A stretch of 64,000 nt of DNA from contig NZ_CP125296.1 in NCBI RefSeq assembly GCF_030412785.1, positions 930,001 to 994,000 of the forward strand, in the 5' to 3' direction. Both the position numbers and the translations under genes were made by a program. Shown here piece by piece: positions 37,933 through 46,946 of this stretch (positions are counted from its first letter, which is position 1; the number at the start of each line of letters is the position of its first letter). This DNA comes from Paraburkholderia sabiae (lineage in GTDB: Bacteria > Pseudomonadota > Gammaproteobacteria > Burkholderiales > Burkholderiaceae). The notes beneath the pieces are model-generated. The model was not told the DNA's origin, did not search any database, and saw nothing but the letters and a program-made list of their open reading frames with translations.

Positions 37933-38125
37933 AGGCGCGTTCCCCAATCCCTCGACGGGTGATCGTTGTCGGGGGCAACAAACGCAAGCGCTATGCCATG
38001 CGAGCCGTTCACACGCGTCGATGCCTGTGAAGCGGCATGCGCGCGCGGCGAAGATTTTCAGCGGGACGTGCGTCGGCGACGCAGGTGTGCAAGCGGAGCC
38101 TGTGCAGAATCGGTGACATTTTGCT

Positions 38126-39097
38126 TCATGTCTGCACGAACGGACTCGCGACCTGGGCAGACGGCGTGAGGTCCGCGAACTGGCCTTCGAGCCACGCACC
38201 CGTCTTCTCGATCAGAAAGCGCCGGAACGCCGCGCACGCAGGCGACAGCTGCTTCGCGTTCATGTGAACCACGTGCCACACGCGATCGATGGGCGTGCCG
38301 TTCACATGCAGGATCGACACCTCGCGCGCGAGCAGTTCGAGCCGCAGCGTATGCAGCGGCAGCAGGCTCACGCCCATGCCCGCCACCACCGCCTGCTTGA
38401 CGGTCTCGTGGCTGTCGAGCGCGAGCGTGCGCGCGGGCGTGAACAGATGCTGCCGGAACATCTCGTTCGCGACGGCGGCCGTGCCGGAGCCCGGCTCGCG
38501 CATCAGGAAAGTGTCATGGCGCAGTTCGTGCAAGTCGAAATGCGCTGCATCGACGAAGGGATGCGTCGTGCTCGCGGCGATCACATGCGGGTTGTACGCA
38601 AGTGGCTCGCAATGCGCGTCGAGTTCGACGGATGGCCGACCCATCACGGCGAGATCGATCGCGTTGTCCTGCAACTGACGCAGCAGCGTGTCGCGGTTGG
38701 CGATCGAAAAGTGGATGTCGACTTTCGGATGCCGCTCTGCATAGCGCGAAATCTGTCGCGGCACGAAGTAGCGGGCCGTGCTGACGAGTCCGACGGACAC
38801 GGTGCCGCCGTCGGCCGAAGAGAGGGCGCGCATCGCGTCGTCGGCATCGCGGATGTCGCCAAGAATGCGCTTCGCGTGATGCGACAGCGTCGCGCCCGCC
38901 TCGGTGAGCGCGATCCGACGCCCGACGCGTTCGAAAAGCGCGAGCCCGATCGCCTCTTCGAGCTGCTTGATCTGCATCGAGACGGCGGGCTGCGTCAGAT
39001 GCAGCACCTCCGCGGCGCGCGCGAAGCTCCCGTATTGCGCGGCGGCCGCGAAGATCTGCAACTGGCGCAGCGTGAGATTGCGAAGCAGGTTGAGCAT
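38126..39097 (-). CDS. cbbR: LysR-family regulator CbbR
   Basis: A 323-residue LysR protein: HTH segment LRQLQIFAAAAQYGSFARAAEVLHL with QPAVSMQIKQLEEA, followed by an effector domain. It is divergent from the cbbF-P-Z genes, the standard position of CbbR, and the 133-base gap contains a TNA-N7-TNA box. It resembles the LysR protein at 19260 in the HTH, so the two may have overlapping sites. The last 30 residues are less conserved. Confidence 0.85.
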   Translation of the reverse strand: MLNLLRNLTLRQLQIFAAAAQYGSFARAAEVLHLTQPAVSMQIKQLEEAIGLALFERVGRRIALTEAGATLSHHAKRILGDIRDADDAMRALSSADGGTVSVGLVSTARYFVPRQISRYAERHPKVDIHFSIANRDTLLRQLQDNAIDLAVMGRPSVELDAHCEPLAYNPHVIAASTTHPFVDAAHFDLHELRHDTFLMREPGSGTAAVANEMFRQHLFTPARTLALDSHETVKQAVVAGMGVSLLPLHTLRLELLAREVSILHVNGTPIDRVWHVVHMNAKQLSPACAAFRRFLIEKTGAWLEGQFADLTPSAQVASPFVQT

Positions 39098-39122
39098 GAC
39101 GGTGTCTCCATGCAGCGGCAGA

Positions 39123-39135
39123 TAAGCATCGCTTA
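39123..39135. promoter_or_regulatory. candidate CbbR operator
   Basis: TAAGCATCGCTTA is a perfect inverted repeat (TAAGC-ATC-GCTTA), matching both T-N11-A and the CbbR pattern TNA-N7-TNA. It lies 26 bases upstream of cbbR and about 96 bases upstream of cbbF. A second A/T-rich half-site follows at 39135-39147. Confidence 0.65.
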
Positions 39136-39230
39136 AAGCGCAAATAAGAATCTCTGAATTTTTCTCCAGAGCCCGCTGGCTTACTGTGTTTGTCAGCGGT
39201 CAACGCAAGCAACGGACGATCGAGGTCACG

Positions 39231-40373
39231 ATGAACGCACGAATTGAACCAGGCGAGCAGGCGCAGTCCGCCGGCATCGCGAACGGCCGCTGCATCGACA
39301 TGGATGGCGCTCAACCGGCGCTGTCGGACTTTCTCGTTGACCATCTGGCGCCGCGACGTGCGCAGGCGCCGGGTGTCGTGCATGCCGCCGACGCCGAAGG
39401 ACTGTGCGCGGTGATTGACGACATCGCCGCTACGGTGAAGCGCATTGCCGCGCGCATCGCGCAGGGCGCGATCGGCGCAACGCAGCATGCGCAGGCAGCG
39501 TCGGGTGACAGTGCGTTGAGCGCGGCAGTGAAGGACATGCTGATCGCGATGTGCGAGCGCAGCGCCGGGATCGCGGGCCTCGTCCTGCCCGGCATGGCGT
39601 CCGCGCGCGCGACGTCGGCGGGCCGCTATGTGCTCTTTGCCGATTCGCTCGACGGCGTGGCGAATGCCGAATCGAACGTTGCGCTCGGCACGGTGTTCTC
39701 GATACGCCACGCGGGCGCAGCAAGCGCCGATGGCGGCTGCGTGATCGCGGGTTCGCGGCAGCTTGCGGCGGGCTACGCGCTGTATGGTCCCGCGACGATG
39801 CTCGTGATCACAGTCGGACGCGGTACACACGGGTTCACCCTGTGCCGCGAACGCGGCGAGTTCGTGCTGACGCACCGCGCGCTGCGTATTCCCGAGCAGG
39901 GCGCGGAACTGGCCGTCAACGGCGGCAGCGAGCGCTTCTGGGAGCCGCCCGTGCAGCGTTATGTGAGCGAGTGCCGCGACGGCAGCGCGGGCGTGCGTCA
40001 GCGTGACTTCGAAACGCGCTGGATCGCATCGCTGGTCGCCGATACGCACCGTACCGTTATGCGAGGCGGCGTGTGCCTGCTTCCGCGCGAGAGCCGCTGT
40101 GCGCCGCGCACCGCGCGTCTGCCGCTGCTGTATCAGGCGCAGGCGCTCGCGTGGCTCGTCGAGCAGGCGGGCGGGCTCGCCAGCACGGGGCGCGCGCGTC
40201 TTCTCGATGTCGCCGGCGACACGCACGCGCCGACGCCGATGTGTATCGGCACGCGCTGCGAGGTCGAGCGCATCGAGCGTTATCACTGTGAACACGAACG
40301 CGGCGAAGACGCGCCGTTCACGTCGCCGCTCTTCAACGAGCGGTCGCTGTTTCGTCCCGAAGCGCGCGTGTAA
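39231..40373 (+). CDS. cbbF: fructose-1,6-bisphosphatase class I-like, with degenerate metal site
   Basis: A 380-residue class I FBPase homologue. Retained features are [45 protein letters not shown] and LVEQAGG, whose Glu is a metal ligand in the family. The signature DPLDGSSN reads DSLDGVAN, and the acidic pair expected in the SEE loop appears as MASARAT, so at least one metal-binding glutamate seems lost. It lies 15 bases before phosphoribulokinase in a CbbR-controlled unit. It may be a weak, altered or regulatory FBPase; activity is doubtful. Confidence 0.8.
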   Translation: MNARIEPGEQAQSAGIANGRCIDMDGAQPALSDFLVDHLAPRRAQAPGVVHAADAEGLCAVIDDIAATVKRIAARIAQGAIGATQHAQAASGDSALSAAVKDMLIAMCERSAGIAGLVLPGMASARATSAGRYVLFADSLDGVANAESNVALGTVFSIRHAGAASADGGCVIAGSRQLAAGYALYGPATMLVITVGRGTHGFTLCRERGEFVLTHRALRIPEQGAELAVNGGSERFWEPPVQRYVSECRDGSAGVRQRDFETRWIASLVADTHRTVMRGGVCLLPRESRCAPRTARLPLLYQAQALAWLVEQAGGLASTGRARLLDVAGDTHAPTPMCIGTRCEVERIERYHCEHERGEDAPFTSPLFNERSLFRPEARV

Positions 40374-40387
40374 TCGGGAGCGAGAGC

Positions 40388-41260
40388 ATGTCGATCGAAC
40401 ATCCGATTGTCGCGGTGACGGGCTCGAGCGGCGCGGGCACCACCACGGTCATGAACAGTTTTCAGCACATCTTCCGGCGCGAAAAGCTCAATGCGCAGAT
40501 CGTCGAAGGCGACGCGTTTCATCGCTTCGACCGCCAGGCGATGCGCGCCGAGATGAAAGAAGCGGAAGAAACGCAGCGTCAGTTCAGTCACTTCGGACCC
40601 GAGGCAAACCTGCTCGAAGAACTTGCCGCGCTGTTCGCCGAATACGCGGCAACGGGGCGCGGGCGGGTGCGCCAGTATCTGCACGATGAAGCCGAGGCCG
40701 CGCAGTACGGCCTCGAAGCCGGCATGTTCTCGCCGTGGATGGATCTCCAGCCGCACACGGATCTGCTCTTCTACGAAGGGCTGCACGGCGGCTTTGTCGG
40801 GCGCGGGATCGACGTGGCGCAGCACGCGGATCTGCTGGTGGGCGTCGTGCCCATCATCAATCTCGAGTGGATCCAGAAGCTGCATCGCGACAAGACGCTG
40901 CGCGGCTATTCGCAGGAAGCCGTGATGGACACGATCCTGCGCCGCATGCCCGACTACGCGCATCACATCTGTCCGCAGTTCAGCCGCACGCATGTGAACT
41001 TCCAGCGCGTGCCGACCGTGGATACGTCGAATCCGTTCACCGCGCGCGACATTCCGAGCGCCGACGAAAGTTTCGTCGTGATCCGCTTCACGAACCCGAA
41101 GGGAATCGACTTTCCGTATCTGCTCACGATGCTGCACGACTCCTTCATGAGCCGCCCCAATGTGATCGTCGTGCCGGGCGGCAAGATGGGGCTCGCGATG
41201 CAGCTGATATTCACACCCATGATCCTGCAGATGATCGACCGCCAGCGACGCGCGGCCTGA
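40388..41260 (+). CDS. cbbP: phosphoribulokinase
   Basis: A 290-residue proteobacterial-type PRK. The P-loop is VTGSSGAGTTTV near residue 10, with IVEGDAFHRFDRQAMR near residue 40 and LLFYEGLHGGF near residue 128. It phosphorylates ribulose 5-phosphate to ribulose 1,5-bisphosphate, so it has no use without RuBisCO, which is not in this window. All motifs look intact, unlike its neighbour cbbF. A GGGAGCGAGAG site precedes the start. Confidence 0.94.
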   Translation: MSIEHPIVAVTGSSGAGTTTVMNSFQHIFRREKLNAQIVEGDAFHRFDRQAMRAEMKEAEETQRQFSHFGPEANLLEELAALFAEYAATGRGRVRQYLHDEAEAAQYGLEAGMFSPWMDLQPHTDLLFYEGLHGGFVGRGIDVAQHADLLVGVVPIINLEWIQKLHRDKTLRGYSQEAVMDTILRRMPDYAHHICPQFSRTHVNFQRVPTVDTSNPFTARDIPSADESFVVIRFTNPKGIDFPYLLTMLHDSFMSRPNVIVVPGGKMGLAMQLIFTPMILQMIDRQRRAA

Positions 41261-41307
41261 TCGCTCTGCACGAACGAACGTCCTCATCGTCAACAGGAGA
41301 CACAGAC

Positions 41308-42075
41308 ATGCAAGTCATGCCGCGCAATCTGCCCATCGATGCCGTGCTGTTCGATCTCGACGGCACGCTGTTGCACACGTCGCCGGATATCGGCAATGCG
41401 CTCAACCGCGCGCTCGCAGAAAACGGTCTGCCGCTGCTCGCGCCCGGCGTCGCACAAACGCTGATCGGCGGCGGCTCCGAGATTCTCGTCGACCGCGCGC
41501 TGACGCTGCTGGGCGTCGAATCGCGCCCCGCGACGCTCGATCTCGTGCTGCGCCGCTACGAGACCTGCTACCACCAGATCTGCCGCGACGACGAACTGTT
41601 GACGCAGCCGTATCCGGGCGCCGAGGCGACGCTCGACAGTCTGCGCGGCATGGGGCTCAAGCTCGGCCTCGTCACCAACAAGGAGACGCGTTTCGTCGAT
41701 CCGCTGATGTGGCGCTTCGGTTTGCAGGCATGGTTCGACATGGTCGTCGACGGCAACGCGCGGTTGCCGCGCAAGCCGGACCCGGAACCGCTGCTGCACG
41801 CATGCGAAGCGCTCGGCGTCGATCCCGCGCATACGCTGTTCGTCGGCGATTCCGTGACGGATGCGCTTGCGGCGCAGGCGGCAGGCATGCCGATGGTGTG
41901 CGTCAGCTATGGCTACAGCAGCGACCATCCCGTGAGCGAACTGCCGTGCATGCGCGTGATCGACAGCATCGGCGAATTGACGGAGCTGATCGGCGGGCCG
42001 CGCAAATGGCATCGCGCGACACGTGGCGAACATGCTGCGTCGGGCCTCGACATGCCGATGCCCATGCCGAACTGA
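41308..42075 (+). CDS. cbbZ: phosphoglycolate phosphatase
   Basis: A 255-residue HAD hydrolase with motif I DAVLFDLDGTLLHTSPDI, motif II GLVTNKE near residue 115 and the C-terminal VGDSVTDALAAQAAGM. Its place after cbbP and its family suggest it removes phosphoglycolate formed by RuBisCO oxygenation. The ATG at 41308 (MQVMPRNLPIDAV) has an AGGAGA site. About 25 residues rich in Met and Pro at the C-terminus look non-essential. Confidence 0.9.
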   Translation: MQVMPRNLPIDAVLFDLDGTLLHTSPDIGNALNRALAENGLPLLAPGVAQTLIGGGSEILVDRALTLLGVESRPATLDLVLRRYETCYHQICRDDELLTQPYPGAEATLDSLRGMGLKLGLVTNKETRFVDPLMWRFGLQAWFDMVVDGNARLPRKPDPEPLLHACEALGVDPAHTLFVGDSVTDALAAQAAGMPMVCVSYGYSSDHPVSELPCMRVIDSIGELTELIGGPRKWHRATRGEHAASGLDMPMPMPN

Positions 42076-42084
42076 GTGTCTTCA

Positions 42085-42117
42085 GAGGCGCGTCATGTCT
42101 TGATGTGCACGCGCCTC
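42085..42117. terminator. candidate terminator hairpin at the cbbZ-regulator convergence
   Basis: GAGGCGCGT at 42085-42093 pairs perfectly with ACGCGCCTC at 42109-42117, with a 15-base loop, followed by ATCTTT on the plus strand. Most of it overlaps the last codons of the convergent regulator gene, so it could act on the cbb transcript. The loop is long and the T-tract short. Confidence 0.45.
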
Positions 42118-44093
42118 ATCTTTCGGTAAAGCGTATTGCGCGTGATGCCGAGTGCGAGCGCAACCTGACTCACGTTCCAGCGATGCTTGTCGAGCAGTGC
42201 GAGCAGCGCTTCGCGTTCCGCTTGCAGGATCGCGTTGAGCGGCGCGTTAGATGTCTCTTCGGCATCGGCGGATTCGTCGGTATCGGCGAGTGCCGTGGAT
42301 GCGCCTGCCGTTTGCGGGCGATTCAGATTCTTTTCGCGCTGTACGAGCCACGCGGGCAGATGCGCGGTGGTGAGTTCGTCGCCGTCGCAGAGCGCAGTCG
42401 CCGTGCGCAGCACGTTGCGCAACTGGCGGATATTCCCGGGCCAGTCGCTGTCGAGCAGAATCTGCCGCACGTCCGCCGACAGCCGTGGCGCGGGCGTGCG
42501 CTCCTTCTCCAGCAGGTGGCGGATCAGCGCGAGCTTGTCCTTGCGTGCGCGCAGCGGAGGCAACTCCAGCATCACGCCATTGAGCCGGTAGTACAGGTCT
42601 TCACGGAACTGCCCGCTTTCGACGAGTTCGTTCAGATCGCGATGGCTCGCGCTGACGAGCTGAAAATCGACCTTGACGACGGCTTCCGAACCGAGCGGCG
42701 TGACTTCGCGCTCTTCGAGCACGCGCAACAGCCGCGCTTGCAACGCGAGCGGCATGTCGCCGATTTCATCGAGAAACAGCGTGCCGCCGTCGGCCTGCAG
42801 GATCTTGCCGCGCCGTCCTTCGCGCTGCGCGCCCGTAAACGCGCCCGCGCGATAGCCGAACAGTTCGCTCTCGATCAGATGTTCGGGCAGCGAAGCGCAG
42901 TTGACCGCGACGAACGGCCCGTTGCTGCGTTCGCTCGCCGCATGCAGTGCATTGGCGAAGACTTCTTTGCCGCTGCCCGTTTCGCCGTGAACAAGCACAG
43001 CGATGCCGCGATCGATCACGCGTGCGCCGAGATCGAACTGACTGGCGATCTGCGCATCGCCGAATTCGACGCGCGTCGTGCTGGAACGCAACGGGTTCGT
43101 GCTGCGTGTTGCGCGAGCGGGACGCCGCGCGAGCGACGACGCGTCATGGTTCGATGCATCGGCGCGATCGCGCGGCTCCTGAGCGACGACGAAGAAGCGG
43201 CTCGATGCGTGCGTGCGGTAGATCGCGACGGGATAGAACGAACTGCGCGTGCTGCGCGCGACGATCTCTTCCAGCGACGCGTTGAAGATTTCGGTGACGG
43301 GCTTGCCCGCGATCTCGTCGAGCGTCACGAAGCCCAGTTGTGCGAGCGCGCTGCGGTTCGCGCCGAGGATCGTGCCGTCGTCGTCGACGGTGAGCTTGCC
43401 CGCATGCAAGGTACCCACGAACTCGGGTCTGCTATGAAACTGGATACGGAAGGCGTGCGTGTGGCGAGCGTCGAGCAGACGGTTTTCGATCATCTGACGC
43501 GACATGCCGACCAGCACGAGCGAATGCTGCTGCAATAGCGGCGAACGGCTGGTGACGTCGAGCACGCCCGCGATCGATCCGCCTTCGTCGAACACGGGAA
43601 CGGCTGCGCAGGTGAGCGACGTATAGCGATGATAGAAGTGTTCGTGCTGACGCACGGCGATCGCTTCGCCTTCCGCGAGACAGGTGCCCATGCCGTTCGT
43701 GCCCGCTTCGCGTTCGTTCCAGACGGCGCCCGCGCACAGTCCCCAGTCCTCGACTTCACCCGCGAATTCAGGCGACGACGCGAGATGCAGGATCACGCCA
43801 TCGCTATCCGTGAGCACGACGGCAAGCTCGCCGTCGCCGAGCTGCTGATAGAGCGTCGCCATCTCCAGCTTCGCGCAATCGACCAGACCGGCGTTCTGCT
43901 CGCGGCGCAACGCGAGTTCGGCGCTCGTCATCACGGGCGGCGGCAGGCACACGTCGGGATCGAGTCCGTAGTCTTCGATGCAGCGCGTCCATGAGCGGAC
44001 CACGGGCGCGCTCGGTGCGAATCCGCCAGGGCGCGTACGCATGATGGCTTCGACACGGCTGGCTTGTCCCGCGAGCGGCTGGCATGACGACAT
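42093..44093 (-). CDS. sigma-54-dependent transcriptional activator, AcoR-like (GAF-PAS-AAA+-Fis)
   Basis: A 666-residue enhancer-binding protein. An N-terminal sensory region (GAF-like, residues about 70-220) is followed by a PAS-like segment (about 230-290). The AAA+ domain has Walker A VHGETGSGKEV, an intact GAFTGA sigma-54 contact loop and Walker B GTLFLDEIGD. The C-terminal Fis-type HTH is NVSQVALALGITRNTLYRKM. The start at 44093 (MSSCQPLAGQAS) is a judgement. It sits between the cbb genes and the tmd operon; its inducer and targets are unknown, and I found no convincing -24/-12 promoter nearby. Confidence 0.85.
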   Translation of the reverse strand: MSSCQPLAGQASRVEAIMRTRPGGFAPSAPVVRSWTRCIEDYGLDPDVCLPPPVMTSAELALRREQNAGLVDCAKLEMATLYQQLGDGELAVVLTDSDGVILHLASSPEFAGEVEDWGLCAGAVWNEREAGTNGMGTCLAEGEAIAVRQHEHFYHRYTSLTCAAVPVFDEGGSIAGVLDVTSRSPLLQQHSLVLVGMSRQMIENRLLDARHTHAFRIQFHSRPEFVGTLHAGKLTVDDDGTILGANRSALAQLGFVTLDEIAGKPVTEIFNASLEEIVARSTRSSFYPVAIYRTHASSRFFVVAQEPRDRADASNHDASSLARRPARATRSTNPLRSSTTRVEFGDAQIASQFDLGARVIDRGIAVLVHGETGSGKEVFANALHAASERSNGPFVAVNCASLPEHLIESELFGYRAGAFTGAQREGRRGKILQADGGTLFLDEIGDMPLALQARLLRVLEEREVTPLGSEAVVKVDFQLVSASHRDLNELVESGQFREDLYYRLNGVMLELPPLRARKDKLALIRHLLEKERTPAPRLSADVRQILLDSDWPGNIRQLRNVLRTATALCDGDELTTAHLPAWLVQREKNLNRPQTAGASTALADTDESADAEETSNAPLNAILQAEREALLALLDKHRWNVSQVALALGITRNTLYRKMRRVHIKT

Positions 44094-44200
44094 GTGAACA
44101 TCTCCGAGTAGTCGCTGACGCGCGTGCATGCGCACAGATGCGCCACGTTGAAGCCCATTATTGGCAATCGGATTTCACGTGACAATCGGCCATGATGGGC

Positions 44201-44216
44201 TACCTCTCGGGGAGTA
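44201..44216. promoter_or_regulatory. candidate NarL-type 7-2-7 site upstream of the sigma-54 activator gene
   Basis: TACCTCT-CG-GGGAGTA agrees with the NarL/NarP 7-2-7 pattern TACYNMT-NN-AKNRGTA except for one outer base of the right arm. It is centred about 115 bases upstream of the activator start and 120 bases downstream of the response-regulator stop. It matches the site at 54465-54480 in 13 of 16 positions. Confidence 0.6.
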
Positions 44217-44329
44217 GAGGTTAACCAGAGCGAGCGCAGCGCGCACCGCGTGCGCAGCAGAACGCCGCCGCGTGGATGGCGCGGCGTCGAAGAGGAACGC
44301 GGGGAAAGCGGCACAGGCGCGCCGCGATG

Positions 44330-44977
44330 TCAGTGATGTGAGCGCGAGCCGTGTTCCTGCTGCCACAGCACGGCTTCGAGTCGCGAGTGGAGATCGAGCT
44401 TGCGCAGCACGTGCTTGACGTGCACCTTGACCGTGCCCACGCTGATATCGAGCTTGCGCGCGATGGCCTTGTTGCACAGGCCCGCCACCAGATAGTCGAA
44501 CACCTCGACTTCGCGCGCCGTCAGATCGTTCTGTGCAGCGGGAATGCGCTGGCCGCCCGAGAGCGCGTGAACGAGACTGCCCGTGACGGATTCGCTCAGC
44601 ACGGCCGTGCCCTTGAGCGCCTTCTGCAGCGACACGCACAGATCCTCGGGGTCCATATCCTTCAGCAGATACCCGTGTGCGCCCGCGCGCAAGGCGGCAA
44701 CCACGTCGCGCTCGTTGTCCGACACCGTCAGCATGATGAAGCGCGCGTCGACGCCCGCCTGGCGCATGCCTTCGAGCGTCTCGATGCCGTTCATGCGCGG
44801 CATGTTCAGGTCGATCAGGACGACGTCCGGCTTGAGTCGCACGGCCATGTCGATGCCATCCTGACCCGAGGTGGCTTCACCCGTGACCTCGAAGGCCGGG
44901 TTCATCTGGATCAGTTGCGCGACGCCCTTGCGAAACAACGCGTGATCGTCGATCAGAAGTACTGTGTGAGGGACCAT
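44330..44977 (-). CDS. NarL/FixJ-family response regulator
   Basis: A 215-residue two-domain regulator. The receiver has the acidic pair LLIDDHALFRKG, the phospho-acceptor aspartate in DVVLIDLNMP near residue 54 and the lysine in GYLLKDMD near residue 104. The LuxR-type HTH reads LTAREVEVFDYLVAGLCNKAIARKLDISVGTVKVHVKHVLRKL. It closely resembles NarL. No kinase is adjacent; the only NarX-type kinase in the window is at 60634. It probably binds the 7-2-7 repeats noted nearby. Confidence 0.9.
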   Translation of the reverse strand: MVPHTVLLIDDHALFRKGVAQLIQMNPAFEVTGEATSGQDGIDMAVRLKPDVVLIDLNMPRMNGIETLEGMRQAGVDARFIMLTVSDNERDVVAALRAGAHGYLLKDMDPEDLCVSLQKALKGTAVLSESVTGSLVHALSGGQRIPAAQNDLTAREVEVFDYLVAGLCNKAIARKLDISVGTVKVHVKHVLRKLDLHSRLEAVLWQQEHGSRSHH

Positions 44978-45152
44978 CTGCTCTTCCTGAACTCATTGAC
45001 CCGACCGATCGGCTTCGTCGGTCCGGCTGGCATGACTGCGTCTTGCGGCGCAGGGCGATGTCGTGAAGCTGTGAGCGGTGGCTTATTGTTTCTGTTGCCG
45101 AAGTGTTGCGTCGCTGAGTTTAACAATTAACCACATTTGAAAAAATAGTGTG

Positions 45153-45180
45153 AACCCGGAATGCGTGCGCGTTCCGGGTT
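45153..45180 (-). terminator. intrinsic terminator downstream of etfA
   Basis: AACCCGGAA at 45153-45161 pairs perfectly with TTCCGGGTT at 45172-45180. It lies 16 bases after the etfA stop in the minus-strand transcript, which then reads into a T-rich run (CACACTATTTTTTC). It probably ends the tmd-etf operon. The plus strand also has TTTT after the stem. Confidence 0.7.
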
Positions 45181-45195
45181 TTCCATGATGCCCGC

Positions 45196-46146
45196 TCAGA
45201 AGTGGCCGCGAAGCTCTTCCGCAATGTCGAAGATGTCGCCGACGATGCCGTACTTCGCGATCGAGAAGATCGACGCCTCGGGATCGGTGTTCACGGCGAT
45301 GATGTTCTCGACGTGCTTCATGCCCGCCATGTGCTGGACCGAGCCCGAAATGCCCATGGCGATGTACAGCTTGCAGGCGGCTGCCGTCTTGCCGGACTGG
45401 CCGACCTGATGCGCCTTCGGCAGCCAGCCCGAGTCCGCGATGGGACGCGAGCAGCCGAGCGTCGCGCCGAGCGAGCCGGCGAGTTCGCGGAACTGCTCGA
45501 CATTGGTTTCCTCGCCGATGCCACGGCCGATCGACATGATGAAGTCCGCGCCGACAATATCCACGTCGCCGCTCGCAGCGGGTTCTTCGAACGACACGTG
45601 AGCGCTGCGCGGCGTCACGGCGGGGGCGTCGAACGTGCTGATTTCAGGCGTGCCCGCCGCGTCGGGCGCCTTGAATGCGCCCGGCCGCACGGTGACGACG
45701 ACGGTCGTGCGCTCCGGAAACTCGATCTCCATGTTGACCTTCTGCCCGTAGCCCGAGCGCGTGGCGATCCAGCCTTCGCCGTCGCGCGCGAGCCCGAACG
45801 CGTCGGTGGTGAAGCCGTAGTTCCCCTTGACCGCGAGCGGCGCGGCGTAACCGAGCGTGTCGATCGTATGCGGCAGCAGGACGAGCGAAGGCTGGCGCGC
45901 TTCGATCAGCGCCTGCGTCACCGCCTGATACGTGTCGGGATCGAACGCATCGTTCGCGGTCTGCACGGTGACGATTTCGTCGACACCCGCCAGCTTGAGT
46001 GCATCGACGAATGCAGCGGGCGTTGCGCCCAGCACGGCGACCGTCACGCGCTCGCCGCCCGCTTCGCGCGCCGCGCCGATCAGTTCGGTGCTCACAGGGC
46101 GCAGTTGCCCCTGACGATGTTCAGCAATAACCAGAATCCCGCTCAT
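45196..46146 (-). CDS. etfA: electron transfer flavoprotein, alpha subunit
   Basis: A 316-residue EtfA. The FAD-binding C-terminal domain is clear: LGCSRPIADSGWLPKAHQVGQSGK near residue 225, LYIAMGISGSVQHMAGM and IIAVNTDPEASIF. With EtfB it carries electrons from trimethylamine dehydrogenase, whose natural acceptor is an ETF, to the quinone pool. It is last in the operon and its start overlaps the etfB stop as TAATG. The linkage to tmd suggests a dedicated ETF. Confidence 0.94.
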   Translation of the reverse strand: MSGILVIAEHRQGQLRPVSTELIGAAREAGGERVTVAVLGATPAAFVDALKLAGVDEIVTVQTANDAFDPDTYQAVTQALIEARQPSLVLLPHTIDTLGYAAPLAVKGNYGFTTDAFGLARDGEGWIATRSGYGQKVNMEIEFPERTTVVVTVRPGAFKAPDAAGTPEISTFDAPAVTPRSAHVSFEEPAASGDVDIVGADFIMSIGRGIGEETNVEQFRELAGSLGATLGCSRPIADSGWLPKAHQVGQSGKTAAACKLYIAMGISGSVQHMAGMKHVENIIAVNTDPEASIFSIAKYGIVGDIFDIAEELRGHF

Positions 46147-46946
46147 TACGCTTCTCCCCGAAGTTCCTTGATGATGCCCGCGAGGCGGGCGGCCTGTTCG
46201 GCGGGCGTGCCGTCGATCATCTGCGCGCGGCCGAGTTCGGGCACATACACGCGCCGGATACGCGACAGCGAGCCGCGTGCTCCCGTTTGCTCGGCAGGCA
46301 GGCCGAGTGCGTCCGGCGTCACGGCTTCGATGGGCCGCGACGCGGCCTGCTTGATGCCGCGCAGCGACGCGTAGCGCGGCGTGTTGATGCCCAGTTGCAG
46401 CGTGAGCACGGCGGGGCATTGCACGGTGACGTTCGCATAGGCGCCGCCTTCCAGTTCGCGGCGCGCGCTCGCCGTGCCCGCGCCGGGCGCGTATTCGAGA
46501 CCCGCGACGACGGCCGCGTGCGGCCAGTCGAGCAGACCCGCGAGCGCCATCCCCGTTGCGCCGTACGCGTGGTCGGACGCCTGCACGCCGGCGAAGATCA
46601 TGTCGGGCGCTTCGCGGCGTGCAAGCGCGGCGAGCGCGCGCGCGACGCCGACGGGGTCGGCGTCTTCCAGTTCGTCGCTCCAGATGCGGATCGCGCGGTC
46701 GGCGCCTTTGGCGAGGCACTTGCGCAGTTCTTCGTCGGCGTGCTCCGGGCCGACGGTGACGACGACGACTTCGATGCCGTCGCCATTGGCGCCTTCCTTG
46801 AGCCGCAGCGCTTCTTCGAGCGCGTAGTGATCCCATTCGTTGAGGTCGAAGACATGAAAGTCCGCTTCGACATCGCGATCGTCATCACGCAGCTCGAAAT
46901 CTTCGTCGAGCGACGTGACCTGCTTGATGGTGACGAGTATCTTCAT
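46146..46946 (-). CDS. etfB: electron transfer flavoprotein, beta subunit
   Basis: A 266-residue EtfB starting MKILVTIKQVTSLDEDFE, with LNEWDHYALEEALRLKE and the segment PDMIFAGVQASDHAYGATG, typical of the AMP-binding beta subunit. It partners EtfA. It is translationally coupled on both sides: ATGA overlap with the repeat-protein gene upstream and TAATG with etfA downstream. That suggests the repeat protein is made in step with the ETF. Confidence 0.94.
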   Translation of the reverse strand: MKILVTIKQVTSLDEDFELRDDDRDVEADFHVFDLNEWDHYALEEALRLKEGANGDGIEVVVVTVGPEHADEELRKCLAKGADRAIRIWSDELEDADPVGVARALAALARREAPDMIFAGVQASDHAYGATGMALAGLLDWPHAAVVAGLEYAPGAGTASARRELEGGAYANVTVQCPAVLTLQLGINTPRYASLRGIKQAASRPIEAVTPDALGLPAEQTGARGSLSRIRRVYVPELGRAQMIDGTPAEQAARLAGIIKELRGEA

